From CAYGLV01 sp964351025 (GTDB lineage: Bacteria > Actinomycetota > Thermoleophilia > Gaiellales > Gaiellaceae): a stretch of 64,000 nt of DNA. The position numbers were made by a program, and so were the translations under genes. The stretch's first letter is position 1; the number at the start of each line of letters is the position of its first letter. The notes under the pieces were generated by a model. The model saw only the letters and a program-made list of their open reading frames with translations, did not search any database and had not been told where the DNA came from. The stretch is from the NCBI GenBank assembly GCA_964351025.1, contig CAYGLV010000002.1, positions 1 through 64,000 on the forward strand, written 5' to 3'. Below are positions 17,348 to 26,252 of this stretch, piece after piece.

Positions 17348-18634
17348 TCAGAAGAAGGTGCGGATCCCGCCGATCACCGTGTAGTCGTCGTCGACGAGCA
17401 GGACGAGCGGCCAACGGTCGAACGCCAGGCACGGGTGCGAGATGCCGCAGCCGACGAGGTCGCCGACGGCGAGCTCGGCACCCGGCGCGAGGCGGACGAA
17501 GGCGTGCTGGTCGTTGAGAGCGGTCACCGTCAGCTCGCCGCCGGCATCGCGGAGTGCGCCGCCCCGCGCCGCGACGTGCCACGGGACGGGAAGGTCGATG
17601 TCGAAGGGGACGTCGCGTTTGCCGAGCCCGACGATGGCGAGCTCGGGCTCGGGGCGGGAGAGCACAGCGCCCCAGGCCTCGAGTGCGGGCCGCAGCCGCT
17701 CGTCTCCGTCGCGCTCTCCGAGCGGCGAGAGCCGGTCGTAGAAGCCGGAGTCGTGGGTCACGTAGCAGCCGCCGCGGAGGACGACGCGGACCGGCACGTC
17801 GAGGTCCCACTGCGGCCCGAGCACTGCGACCACTCGGTCGAAGTAGGCGCTGCCCCCGGCGGTGACGATGATCTCCGCGCGGCCGGCGAAGGCGTCTTCC
17901 CGCGCGAGGTCGAGGGTGAGCGCGCGCACCCGCCCGAGGAACTCGTCCACCTCGGCGAGGGCCGTCTCGAGGTCGGGCCCGCCGATCACGCCTTCGAACC
18001 CCTCGACGCCTGCCAGGGCGAGCGTCGGCGACGCCGCGACCGCGCCGGCCACCTCCTTGGCCTGCTCGAGCGTCCGGCAGCCTGCCCGCCCGCCCGGCAC
18101 GCCGACCTCGACAAGCACCTGGAGCGGGCGGGTGGGCCTACGCCCGGAGAGCGCTTCCGTCATCGCCTCCACTGCCGCTACCGAGTCGACGAGGCAGTAG
18201 AAGTCGAAGTTCGGGTCGGCCTCCAACTCGTCGGCGACCCAGCGCAGCGCCACCGGCTCGACCAGCTCGTTCGCCAGCACGACGCGCTGCACGCCGAAGC
18301 GGCGGTACACCGCGACCTGCGCCACGGTCGCGGCCGTGATCCCCCAGGCGCCCGCGTCGAGCTGCCGCGCGAACAGCTGCGGCGCCATCGTTGTCTTCCC
18401 GTGCGGCGCGAGCGAGACGCCGTGCCCCTCGCAGTAGCGCGCGACGAGCGCAATGTTGTGCTCGAGCGCGCTCTGCTTCAGCACCATCGCCGGTAGCAGC
18501 AGGTCGCCGGCGAGGACGTTCCAGCCCCCGGCACCGAGCTCCCCGACCGTCAGCGGGCGGCGAACGGCGGGCCGGCCCTTGTACCGCCAGTCGACGGGCT
18601 CGTCGAGCAGGCCCGCAAGCGCTTCCTCGTCCAC
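17348..18634 (-). CDS. DSD1-family PLP enzyme (D-amino-acid deaminase / D-threonine aldolase-like)
   Basis: 428-residue fold-type III PLP enzyme. The alanine-racemase-like N-terminal barrel carries the PLP lysine in VSLAPHGKTTMAPQ. The DSD1-like C-terminal beta domain has the expected metal pair: His in LNDQHAFV and Cys in ISHPCLAF. Known family reactions include D-serine/D-threo-3-hydroxyaspartate dehydration and D-threonine aldol cleavage. First gene of the minus-strand operon with a DapA-like aldolase, oxidoreductase and cysteine hydrolase, and divergent from an SDR plus D-aminoacylase. The context suggests D-amino-acid catabolism (inference). Confidence 0.87.
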   Translation of the reverse strand: MDEEALAGLLDEPVDWRYKGRPAVRRPLTVGELGAGGWNVLAGDLLLPAMVLKQSALEHNIALVARYCEGHGVSLAPHGKTTMAPQLFARQLDAGAWGITAATVAQVAVYRRFGVQRVVLANELVEPVALRWVADELEADPNFDFYCLVDSVAAVEAMTEALSGRRPTRPLQVLVEVGVPGGRAGCRTLEQAKEVAGAVAASPTLALAGVEGFEGVIGGPDLETALAEVDEFLGRVRALTLDLAREDAFAGRAEIIVTAGGSAYFDRVVAVLGPQWDLDVPVRVVLRGGCYVTHDSGFYDRLSPLGERDGDERLRPALEAWGAVLSRPEPELAIVGLGKRDVPFDIDLPVPWHVAARGGALRDAGGELTVTALNDQHAFVRLAPGAELAVGDLVGCGISHPCLAFDRWPLVLLVDDDYTVIGGIRTFF

Positions 18635-18640
18635 CGGCAG

Positions 18641-18650
18641 ATCTTAAGAT
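18641..18650. promoter_or_regulatory. Palindrome ATCTTAAGAT in a divergent promoter region
   Basis: A 10-bp perfect palindrome in the 55-bp interval between the DSD1-like operon and the SDR/D-aminoacylase operon. It is conspicuously AT-rich in a GC-rich genome. It may be a -10 region or an operator controlling both directions. Confidence 0.4.
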
Positions 18651-18689
18651 AGGGCGAGGGCCGCTGGGATCTCCAAAGGAAGGATGGGC

Positions 18690-19484
18690 ATGCGATTCGC
18701 CGATCGAGTCGTGATCGTCACCGGCGCAGGCGGGGGGATCGGGAACGTGATTGCGAGGCGGTTCGCCGCGGAGGGCGCACGAGTCGTCGTCGCCGACCGC
18801 CTCGGCGACGCGGCGGAAGCGGTCGCGGGCGAGATCGGCAGCCGGGCGATCGCGACGACGACGGACGTCACGGTGTCCGCCGACGTCGACGCGATGGTCG
18901 CGGCCGCAGAGGATGCCTTCGGCCCCGTTGACGTCCTCGTCAACAACGCGGCCGTCTGCGACGGCGACGACATCCTGCGCATCGACGAGGCGACCTGGGA
19001 CGCCGACGTGGCCGGGGTCCTCAAGAGCGCCTTTCTGTGCTCGAAGCGCGTGCTGCCGCGGATGATCGACCGCGGCGGCGGCGTGATCGTGAACATCGCC
19101 TCCGTCAACGGCCTCGGCTACTTCGGCAACGAGGCGTACAGCGCCGCCAAGGCCGGAATGATCAACCTCTCCCAGTCGATCGCCGCCCGCTACGGGTCCA
19201 AAGGGATCCGCGCGAACGTCGTCGCGCCCGGGTCGATCCGCACACCGATCTGGAACGAGCGCGTCGAGAAGGAGCCTCAGGTCTTCGAGACCCTCGTCAA
19301 GTGGTATCCGCTCGGCCGGATCGGCGAGCCCCAGGACGTCGCCGCCGCCGCGCTCTTCCTCGCCTCCGACGAGGCCGCGTGGATCAGCGGCGCCGTCCTG
19401 CGTGTCGACGGCGGCCTGATGTCGGGCTACCCGCTGATGGCCGAGGAACTGCTCGTCGAGTCGCGCGACGTGGAAGGGGGCTGA
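18690..19484 (+). CDS. Short-chain dehydrogenase/reductase (SDR) family oxidoreductase
   Basis: 264-residue classical SDR. Nucleotide-binding VTGAGGGIGNVIARRF, structural NNAAV, catalytic Ser-Tyr-Lys as IASVNGLG...YSAAK, and C-terminal GAVLRVDGGL. It oxidises or reduces a hydroxyl/keto metabolite with NAD(P). The start was taken at the second ATG (18690) because AAAGGAAGG sits six bases before it, while the first ATG (18684) directly abuts that site. Followed after 1 bp by the D-aminoacylase-like gene, suggesting one pathway. The substrate is unknown. Confidence 0.92.
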   Translation: MRFADRVVIVTGAGGGIGNVIARRFAAEGARVVVADRLGDAAEAVAGEIGSRAIATTTDVTVSADVDAMVAAAEDAFGPVDVLVNNAAVCDGDDILRIDEATWDADVAGVLKSAFLCSKRVLPRMIDRGGGVIVNIASVNGLGYFGNEAYSAAKAGMINLSQSIAARYGSKGIRANVVAPGSIRTPIWNERVEKEPQVFETLVKWYPLGRIGEPQDVAAAALFLASDEAAWISGAVLRVDGGLMSGYPLMAEELLVESRDVEGG

Positions 19485-19485
19485 C

Positions 19486-21099
19486 GTGCTCGACGTCCTG
19501 ATCGCCGGTGGGCGGGTGCTCGACGGCACTGGCAACCCGTGGTTTCGGGCAGACGTCGGGCTCCGTGACGGGCGCGTGGTCGCTGTCGGGCGGCTGCGCG
19601 GCGAGGCGACCGCGCGGACGATCGACGCCGACGGGCTGTTCGTCTGCCCCGGCTTCGTGGACATGCACACGCACTCCGACCTCCAGCTACTCGCGAATCC
19701 CGAGCACTCGGCCAAGGTCCGCCAGGGCGTGACACTGGACGTGCTCGGCCAGGACGGGCTGAGCTACGCGCCGATCACGAGCGACGAGGTGCTCGTGCAG
19801 CTCCGCCGCCAGCTCGCGGGCTGGAACGATGATCCGCCAGGGTTCGACTGGGACTGGCGCAGCGTGGGCGAATACCTCGACCGGCTCGACCGCGGCATCG
19901 CGATCAACGCCGCCTATCTCGTGCCTCACGCGACGGTGCGGATGTGCGCGATGGGGCTCGACGACCGCGCGCCCACCCCCGACGAGCTCGATCGGATGAG
20001 GGAGCTCGTGGCCCAGGGGCTCGACGAGGGGGCGGTCGGTCTTTCCAGTGGGCTCACGTACGCGCCGGGCATGTATGCGGACGACGACGAGCTTGTCGCG
20101 CTCTGCGAGGTCGTCGCCGAGCGGGGCGGCTACTACACGCCGCACCACCGGAACTACGGCATGCGCGCCCTCGAGGCCTACGCGGACTGCATCGAGATCG
20201 CGCGTCGCTCGGGCGTGGCGCTCCACCTCGCCCACGCGCATCTCGGCTTCGAGGTCAACAAGGGCCGCGCCCCCGAGCTGCTCGAGATGATCGACCGGGC
20301 GCGGGCGGACGGCATCGACGTCACGATGGACACCTACCCCTACCTCGCCGGGGCCACCTACCTCCACGCGTATCTGCCGGGGTGGATGCACGCCGGCGGC
20401 GCGGACCAGACGCTGGAGCGGCTGCGTGACGCGTCGCTCCGCGAGCGGCTCAGGGTCGAGCTGGAGGACGAGGGGTCGGACGGGTTCCACGACGTCCCGA
20501 TCGACTGGAAGATCATCGTGGTCAGCGGCGCGCGACGGCCGGAGAACGAGCGCTGGATCGGCAAGTCCGTCGCCGAGGCTGCCGCCGAGGCCGGCAAGCG
20601 GCCGATCGACTTCGTCTGCGAGCTGCTCGTCGAGGAGGAGCTCGGCGTCCCCTCGATTGCCCATATCGGCAACGAGGAGAACGTACGGACGATCATGACC
20701 CACCCGGCTCACACGGCCGGGAGCGACGGCATCATCGTTGGCGAGCGGCCCCACCCGCGCGGGTGGGGGACGTTCCCGCGCTACCTCGCCGTGTACGTCC
20801 GCGAGCTCGGCCTCCTCACCTGGGAGCAGGCGATCCGCAAGTTCACCTCGCTGCCGGCGCAGCGGCTCGGCTTCGCCGACCGCGGCCTCCTCCGCCCGGG
20901 CATGGCCGCCGACGTCGTCTGCTTCGACCCGGAGACCGTGCGCGACACCGCGACCTACGAGGAGCCGCGCAGCTTCCCGGAGGGCATTCCTCACGTACTC
21001 GTCAACGGCCGCTTCGTCGTCGACGGGGGGCAGCTCACCGGCGACCTGCCCGGCCGGGCGCTGCGCTCAGGTCGTCAGAGCGCCGCGAGCGCCTCCTGA
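19486..21099 (+). CDS. N-acyl-D-amino-acid deacylase family amidohydrolase
   Basis: 537-residue metal-dependent amidohydrolase, D-aminoacylase/dihydroorotase-like. N-terminal VLIAGGRVLDGTGNPWFRAD beta-sandwich, metal site GFVDMHTHSDLQL, second His region HLAHAHLGFEV, family segment DTYPYLAGATYLHAYLPGWM, and C-terminal MAADVVCFDP. It would hydrolyse N-acyl-D-amino acids or related amides. GTG start, 1 bp after the SDR stop. The end overlaps the convergent gene by 25 bp. With the DSD1-like enzyme it suggests release and deamination of D-amino acids. Confidence 0.9.
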   Translation: MLDVLIAGGRVLDGTGNPWFRADVGLRDGRVVAVGRLRGEATARTIDADGLFVCPGFVDMHTHSDLQLLANPEHSAKVRQGVTLDVLGQDGLSYAPITSDEVLVQLRRQLAGWNDDPPGFDWDWRSVGEYLDRLDRGIAINAAYLVPHATVRMCAMGLDDRAPTPDELDRMRELVAQGLDEGAVGLSSGLTYAPGMYADDDELVALCEVVAERGGYYTPHHRNYGMRALEAYADCIEIARRSGVALHLAHAHLGFEVNKGRAPELLEMIDRARADGIDVTMDTYPYLAGATYLHAYLPGWMHAGGADQTLERLRDASLRERLRVELEDEGSDGFHDVPIDWKIIVVSGARRPENERWIGKSVAEAAAEAGKRPIDFVCELLVEEELGVPSIAHIGNEENVRTIMTHPAHTAGSDGIIVGERPHPRGWGTFPRYLAVYVRELGLLTWEQAIRKFTSLPAQRLGFADRGLLRPGMAADVVCFDPETVRDTATYEEPRSFPEGIPHVLVNGRFVVDGGQLTGDLPGRALRSGRQSAASAS

Positions 21100-22301
21100 A
21101 CCAGGTCGAGCGACTCGAGCCGCATGAAGCCGTAGTGGTAGAAGTGCGTCCGCTCGACCCCGGCCTCCCGCGCGACGCGTAGCTTCGCGGCCAGGTTCTC
21201 GGCCGAGTCGCAGTCGGGCGCCATCGGGCGCATGGCGACCGAGATCCCGGCACTCGGCGCGACAGCGCGGTACGCCTCGAGGTCGAAGCGGAGGCGCTCA
21301 GGGTCGGCGGCGTAGCCGATCGCCGCGATCGAGCCGCACGCCTCGCCGACCGCGGTCAGCTCGACCCCGAGCTTCCACGCGATCGTCGGCGCCGCGTCGC
21401 CGGTCGGCCGGCCGGTGGCGTAGCCCTTGACGGCGCCGGAGAGGTCCATGAACGCGAACGACGCGCCCTCGGCCCTCGCTGCCGCAGCAGCCTCGGCTGC
21501 GAGCGAGGCGACCGTCTCTTCCCGCGCCTGCAGGTAGCCGCCGAGCTCGCCTCCGGCGAGTGCGGCGACCTCGTCGCGAGCGATGTCGTCGCGCGTCGCC
21601 TCCGTCCCGGCGCGCTCGAACACGCGCTCCAGCTCCGCGCGCGCGAACCGCGCCACCGCCTCGCCGTCGACGCCGCGCTCCCGCGCCGCCGCAAGACAGT
21701 GCTCGCAGAAGCACAGCCCGAGCAGATAGCGGCTGAGCGGGCCGAGCTCGATGAAGTAGCGCTCGTGGGCGTAGCCGTGCTCGAGTGAGTGGTAGTGGAG
21801 AGACTCGGCGAAGACGCTCGCGACGCCGAGGCGTGCGACGTCGCCGGCGAGCGCGCGCGTGTAGGCCCGCACGTCGGGGTTCGCGGGGCAGAGGTCGGTG
21901 ACGTAGCGGTCGCCGAAGGCGTTACGAGGCGCGCAGTCCGGATGCCGGACGCCGAGCGTGTCGTTGTGGAGGAAGACCGTCCACGCATGCACCTCCAGAC
22001 CGCGCCGCCCGGCCTCGGCACACAGCTCGCCGAGGACGTCCGTCTCGCGCGCCAGCTCGCTCACGTGCGGCTGGATGCGGAGGCCGTCGTAGCGCGACAG
22101 GTCGGGCCGGAAGAAGAGCGCTCCGCCTTCCAGGAACCGCACCTTCCGCTTCGGGCTGTGAGGGAAGAGATCGCGGCCCTCGTGGTAGGAGGCGGCGATC
22201 GTGACGCCGCCTACCCCGGCGCGGTGCTGCACGTTGTCGAGCACGGTGGCGAGGCCCTCGTCGTGCAGGTCGGTGGCGAAGGCGAAGAGGGAGGTCTCCA
22301 T
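21075..22301 (-). CDS. Uncharacterised protein, glycosyl-hydrolase-like TIM-barrel candidate
   Basis: 408-residue protein without confident family assignment. Sequence order (IQPHVSELARETDVL, LEVHAWTVFLHNDTLG, VFAESLHYHSLEHG, then LCFCEHCLAAARERG) resembles uncharacterised TIM-barrel proteins in which an early barrel is followed by a CxxC-type clip. Multiple His, Glu and Asp residues sit at predicted strand ends. No signal peptide, so cytosolic. Its ATG overlaps the RraA-like stop (TGATG), so the two are co-translated. It could act on the same substrate; a hydrolase or isomerase role is only a guess. Confidence 0.7.
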   Translation of the reverse strand: METSLFAFATDLHDEGLATVLDNVQHRAGVGGVTIAASYHEGRDLFPHSPKRKVRFLEGGALFFRPDLSRYDGLRIQPHVSELARETDVLGELCAEAGRRGLEVHAWTVFLHNDTLGVRHPDCAPRNAFGDRYVTDLCPANPDVRAYTRALAGDVARLGVASVFAESLHYHSLEHGYAHERYFIELGPLSRYLLGLCFCEHCLAAARERGVDGEAVARFARAELERVFERAGTEATRDDIARDEVAALAGGELGGYLQAREETVASLAAEAAAAARAEGASFAFMDLSGAVKGYATGRPTGDAAPTIAWKLGVELTAVGEACGSIAAIGYAADPERLRFDLEAYRAVAPSAGISVAMRPMAPDCDSAENLAAKLRVAREAGVERTHFYHYGFMRLESLDLVQEALAAL

Positions 22302-22948
22302 CAGAGGATCCCGTGCCGCTCGAAGACCTCGGCGGGGTCGTCGCCGCGCTCGAGCTCGAGCCGGACGACGTTCTCGCCCGCGTTCTTCTCCTCGGCGAGC
22401 CGCACCGCGTCCTCGGCCAGCGCGGCTGGGATGGCGACGACACCCGTCGCGTCGGCCAGGACGATGTCGCCCGTGTGCACCTCGACGCCCCCGCAGATCA
22501 CCGGCTCCCCGTAGGCCCGCACCGCCTGGCGGCCGGCCGAGTCGAGCGGTGACGCGCCGCGCGCGAACACCGGGAAGCCCATCCGGTCGATCTCCGCCAC
22601 GTCGCGCGTCAGCCCGTCGGTCACCGCGCCCGTCGCGCCGCGGGCGCGAGCGGCCGTGCTGAGCAGCTCGCCCCAGATCCCCGAGACGAGCTCGCCGTTC
22701 GTCGCCAGCACGACCACGTCGCCGGGCGACAGGTGAGCGTAGCCGCCGAGCAGCTGCTTGTAGGGGATCGCCTCCGGCTCGTCGATCGGGAACGACGCGA
22801 ACGTGAAGGCGCGCCCGACGACACGGCCGGGGCCTGCGAGCGAATGGATGCGGAAGTCCATCGCTCCGGTGCGGTGACCCAGCGAGTCGAGGACGTCGCA
22901 GATCAACGCGGTGTGGACTTGAGCGAGCCGCTCGAACAGCGAACTCAC
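22301..22948 (-). CDS. RraA-like family protein (possible 4-hydroxy-4-methyl-2-oxoglutarate aldolase)
   Basis: 215-residue RraA/HMG-aldolase-type protein. Conserved LICDVLDSLG at the N-terminus, GDVVVLATNGELVSGIWGEL, GATGAVTDGLTRDVAEI (the GxxxDGxxRD motif) and DATGVVAIP. Members of this superfamily either cleave 4-hydroxy-2-oxo acids using a divalent metal or inhibit RNase E. The catabolic setting and the intact TDGLTRD favour an aldolase. GTG (22948) was chosen as start because it begins the conserved VSSLFERL. Upstream coding is not conserved. Heads a two-gene operon with the TIM-barrel candidate. Confidence 0.85.
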   Translation of the reverse strand: MSSLFERLAQVHTALICDVLDSLGHRTGAMDFRIHSLAGPGRVVGRAFTFASFPIDEPEAIPYKQLLGGYAHLSPGDVVVLATNGELVSGIWGELLSTAARARGATGAVTDGLTRDVAEIDRMGFPVFARGASPLDSAGRQAVRAYGEPVICGGVEVHTGDIVLADATGVVAIPAALAEDAVRLAEEKNAGENVVRLELERGDDPAEVFERHGIL

Positions 22949-23021
22949 GTCTTGAACCTGGGTTGCGGGTGTGCAAGCATCGCGAACCTCACTGTTTGAG
23001 ATCAACCGGAAAGGTCTGGTA

Positions 23022-24056
23022 ATGGCGACGAAGTACGGCGTTGGGATCCTAGGCGCCGGTTGGGTGGCCGGCGAGTATGTCAAGGCGTTCCGCGATCATC
23101 CGCTCACGGAGATCGTCGGAATCTACAACCGCACGCCGGGCAAGGCGACCGCCCTCCTGGAAACGCACGGCGTGAAGGCGATCGAGTACGCCAGCGACGA
23201 CGAGCTCTTTGACGACGAACGGGTCAACATCGTCGTGTCGTGCACGACGCCCGATGTTCGCGCCGAGCACGTGGTGCGGGCGGCCGAGTCGGGCCGCCAC
23301 GTCGTGATCGAGAAGCCGATCGCGCTGACGATGGCGGGCGTCGAGGAGATCCGCGACGCTGTGGCCCGCGCCGGCGTCAAGTCGGTTACGTCGTTCGTGC
23401 TGCGGTGGAATCCGCAGTTCGAGACCACCAAGCAGCTGATCGCAGACGGCGTGCTCGGCGACCTGATCTACGCCGAGGCCGATTACTGGCATCCGATCAG
23501 CAAGGCCTACCCGTGCTACGACTGGATGGTTGGCAAGAAGATCGGCGGCAGCGCCTTCGTCGCCGCAGGCTGCCATGCCGTCGACGCGCTTCGCTGGTTC
23601 GCCGGCGAGATCGTCGAAGTGAGCGCGTTCTCGCGCGGTCCGAAGCAGAACCTCGACTACGAGTACGACCCGGTGACCGTGGCGTGCCTGAAGTTCGAGG
23701 ACGGAAGCATCGGCAAGGTCTCGACGCTCCTCGACGGCGAGACGCCCTACATCTTCAACCTCCGGCTCTTTGGGGCGGGCGGGACGATCCAGAACAACGA
23801 GGTGTTCTCGCGGCAGAAGTACCCGGGAGCGCTCGATTACTGGAGCTACCCGACGATCGAGCCTGACAACGGCGACGTCGCGCACCACCCGTTCGTAGGC
23901 GAGATAGCTCATTTCCTCGACTGCATCGAGAACGACGTCGAGTCCCACGCGTCGATCAGCGACACGTGGAAGTCGATGGCCGTGTGCTTCGCCATCGACG
24001 AGTCAGTCGCACAGGGGGGCACTCCGGTGCGGGTGGCGGAGATCGCGCATGTCTAA
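23022..24056 (+). CDS. Gfo/Idh/MocA-family oxidoreductase
   Basis: 344-residue NAD(P)-dependent dehydrogenase. Rossmann motif GILGAGWVAGEYVKAF, catalytic Lys in VIEKPIALT, and His/Asp in AAGCHAVDALRWFAG. Family members act on sugars, inositols or sugar acids. The ATG at 23022 is preceded by GGAAAGG at good spacing; an upstream in-frame ATG would add an unlikely extension. It lies 32 bp before the ABC binding-protein gene and probably shares its transcript, so the transported solute may be its substrate or a product's precursor. Confidence 0.9.
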   Translation: MATKYGVGILGAGWVAGEYVKAFRDHPLTEIVGIYNRTPGKATALLETHGVKAIEYASDDELFDDERVNIVVSCTTPDVRAEHVVRAAESGRHVVIEKPIALTMAGVEEIRDAVARAGVKSVTSFVLRWNPQFETTKQLIADGVLGDLIYAEADYWHPISKAYPCYDWMVGKKIGGSAFVAAGCHAVDALRWFAGEIVEVSAFSRGPKQNLDYEYDPVTVACLKFEDGSIGKVSTLLDGETPYIFNLRLFGAGGTIQNNEVFSRQKYPGALDYWSYPTIEPDNGDVAHHPFVGEIAHFLDCIENDVESHASISDTWKSMAVCFAIDESVAQGGTPVRVAEIAHV

Positions 24057-24088
24057 ATCCAACTGGGCACAAAAGGGGGCGGACCTGT

Positions 24089-25411
24089 ATGGCCGACGAG
24101 CGTAAGGTCACTCGGAGGGAATTGATCGGGACGGGCGCCGCGGCAGGCGGTGCCGCGCTCGTGGCCGGCGGCGTTGGCGGCTACTTCATCGGGAAGGAGT
24201 CTGCGGACGAAGGCGGTGGCGGTGGCGCCACGGCCGGCGCGGCCGGCGAGATCCGTGCGGTAGGAATCTTCCCGCTTGGCGGCTTCATCGCAGCGGACGG
24301 CGAAGAGATGCGCAACGGCGCCGTGATGGCGATCGATGAGCTGAACGCGAATGGTGGCGTCCTCGGTGCTCAGATCAAGTACATCGAGATCGACGACGGC
24401 GACTCGCTTGCGGAGGACGTCACGACGGCGTTCAACCGGGCGGTCGAGACCGAGGACCCGGATGTCATCTTCTCGGGCTACCACCTGGCGTCCGGCCCCG
24501 AGTTCGACATCGTCGCCGACGCCGGGCGGCTCTACTTCAACGTCAACACGCAGCAGCGCTGGGTCGACCTGTACGACAAGGACCCCGCGCGTTACTGGGG
24601 CAGCTTCCAGTGCGATCCGGCCGATACCTGGTACGGCGGCGGTTTCGCTCTGTGGTTGAACGACCAGGTCGAGAGTGGGGCGGTCGAGGTGGAAAAGACC
24701 GCCGCGATCCTCTCGGGCGACGACGCCTACGACGCGTTCATCGCGCAGAACTTCGAGTCGAAGATCAAGGAGCTCGGGTGGGACGTCATCCACAAGGGCA
24801 CGTTCACGGCCGGCAAGGTGCCCGACTGGGGCCCCTTGCTCGCGAAGGTGCGGTCGAATCCGCCGGGGATGCTGTTCACCACCGATTACAACCCCGCCGA
24901 CGACGCCGCAATGGCGAAGCAGTGGGCGCAGAACCCGGTTCCAGGGACGCTCGTGTACCAGCAGTACGGGCCGTCGGTGCCGGAGTACCTCGAGCTCGCG
25001 GGCGATGCCGCGAACGGCATGATCTGGGCGACGGTGCTCGGCCTGCTCCCGGATCAGATCGGCAACGACTTCCGCGCACGCTACGAGGAGAAGTTCGGCA
25101 AGGCGCCGGGCTGGGCGAACGCGGGCGGCGTCTTCGACGCCGTGAACGTCTGGGCGAAGGCCGTCACCGCGGCCGGCACCTACTCGGACTACCAGCGCGT
25201 GGCGTCGGAAGCGGAGAAGGTCATCCACCGCGGCACGACCGGCGGCATCTCGTTCGAGAGCCACGCCGGCCTCGCGTACCCGGGCCAGGTCAACGATCCG
25301 TCGCTCGGCCAGGCACATCTCATCGTGCAGCTGCAGGATGGCGAGCACGTCGTCATCTCCCCCGACCCGTACACGACGGGCGACTTCCAGACGCCCCCGT
25401 GGTTCGCGTAG
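24089..25411 (+). CDS. Branched-chain amino-acid/amide-type ABC transporter substrate-binding protein (Tat-exported)
   Basis: 440-residue type-I periplasmic-binding-fold protein. The N-terminus has a twin-arginine motif (VTRRELIGTGAAAGGAALV), so export is probably by Tat. A Gly-rich linker follows, then the Peripla_BP_6 fold (GEEMRNGAVMAIDELNANGG, DPDVIFSGYH, ILSGDDAY, NPPGMLFTTDYNP). It resembles urea/short-chain amide or hydrophobic amino acid binders. An AGGGGGCGGA site precedes the ATG. Followed by a strong hairpin and then by both ATPases and both permeases. Confidence 0.92.
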   Translation: MADERKVTRRELIGTGAAAGGAALVAGGVGGYFIGKESADEGGGGGATAGAAGEIRAVGIFPLGGFIAADGEEMRNGAVMAIDELNANGGVLGAQIKYIEIDDGDSLAEDVTTAFNRAVETEDPDVIFSGYHLASGPEFDIVADAGRLYFNVNTQQRWVDLYDKDPARYWGSFQCDPADTWYGGGFALWLNDQVESGAVEVEKTAAILSGDDAYDAFIAQNFESKIKELGWDVIHKGTFTAGKVPDWGPLLAKVRSNPPGMLFTTDYNPADDAAMAKQWAQNPVPGTLVYQQYGPSVPEYLELAGDAANGMIWATVLGLLPDQIGNDFRARYEEKFGKAPGWANAGGVFDAVNVWAKAVTAAGTYSDYQRVASEAEKVIHRGTTGGISFESHAGLAYPGQVNDPSLGQAHLIVQLQDGEHVVISPDPYTTGDFQTPPWFA

Positions 25412-25430
25412 GGACATAGGAGCCGACTCG

Positions 25431-25466
25431 GGCCTATCCGCCCGCGCGAGAGCGGGCGGATAGGCC
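25431..25466 (+). terminator. Strong hairpin between binding-protein gene and the rest of the ABC operon
   Basis: A 15-bp perfect stem GGCCTATCCGCCCGC / GCGGGCGGATAGGCC with loop GCGAGA, followed by TTTC. It lies 19 bp after the binding-protein stop and 9 bp before the first ATPase gene. It probably acts as a partial terminator or 3' stabiliser so that the binding protein is made in excess over the membrane subunits. Confidence 0.8.
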
Positions 25467-25475
25467 TTTCCTAGC

Positions 25476-26252
25476 GTGACGATTCTCGACTGCACCAATG
25501 TGACGAAGGCCTATGGGGGGCTTCTCGCCGTGAACGACCTCAGCTTCTCGATCGAGGCTGGGGAGGTGTTCGCGATCGTCGGCCCGAACGGCGCCGGCAA
25601 GACGACGCTCTTCGACACGATCTCGGGCCTCGCCGGGCCGACGGCGGGGACGATCACGTTCGCCGGCGACCGGATCGACGACCTGAGCCCGCACGAGATC
25701 TGCCGACGCGGGCTCGTGCGCACGTTCCAGACCACCGTGTCGTTCGCGAGCCAGACCGTGCTTCAGAACGCCCTCGTGGGCGCGGTGTTCGGGCGCAGCG
25801 GCAACGCGCGGGCCGCGCTGAGGTTCGACCGATCGGAGGTCTCGGCGGCGCTCGACGCCCTCGAGCTCTGCGGGCTCGTCGGCAAGCAGGCCGACCTCGC
25901 CGAGACGCTGCCGATCCTCGACCGCAAGCGCCTGATGCTTGCGACGGCGCTCGCCACGGGGCCGAAGCTGCTGCTGCTCGACGAGCCGGTCGGGGGCCTG
26001 AACGCGGACGAGCGCGGCGAGGTCGTCGAGCTGATCCGGCGCGTGAGCGAGTCCGGCGTCACGGTGCTGATGATCGAGCACGTGATGAAAGCCGTGCAGG
26101 CGCTCGCCGGGCGCATGCTCGTGCTGCACCATGGCAGCAAGATCGCCGAAGGCGATCCGGCCAGCGTCCTGCGCGACGCCAAGGTCGTCGAGGTGTATCT
26201 CGGCGGCGCGGGCGCAGGGCTCGCGACCGCCCAGACCGGGCAGGCTCCCTGA
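25476..26252 (+). CDS. ABC transporter ATP-binding protein, LivG type
   Basis: 258-residue ATPase of the HAAT (branched-chain amino acid/amide) transporter. Walker A GPNGAGKTTL, Q-loop RTFQT, Walker B LLLLDEPVGGLN and switch His in MIEHVMK. The expected LSGGQ signature is poorly conserved: the region before Walker B reads AETLPILDRKRLMLATALA, which departs from the canonical LSxGQ and is worth noting. GTG start. Its TGA overlaps the ATG of the next ATPase (TGATG). Confidence 0.92.
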   Translation: MTILDCTNVTKAYGGLLAVNDLSFSIEAGEVFAIVGPNGAGKTTLFDTISGLAGPTAGTITFAGDRIDDLSPHEICRRGLVRTFQTTVSFASQTVLQNALVGAVFGRSGNARAALRFDRSEVSAALDALELCGLVGKQADLAETLPILDRKRLMLATALATGPKLLLLDEPVGGLNADERGEVVELIRRVSESGVTVLMIEHVMKAVQALAGRMLVLHHGSKIAEGDPASVLRDAKVVEVYLGGAGAGLATAQTGQAP

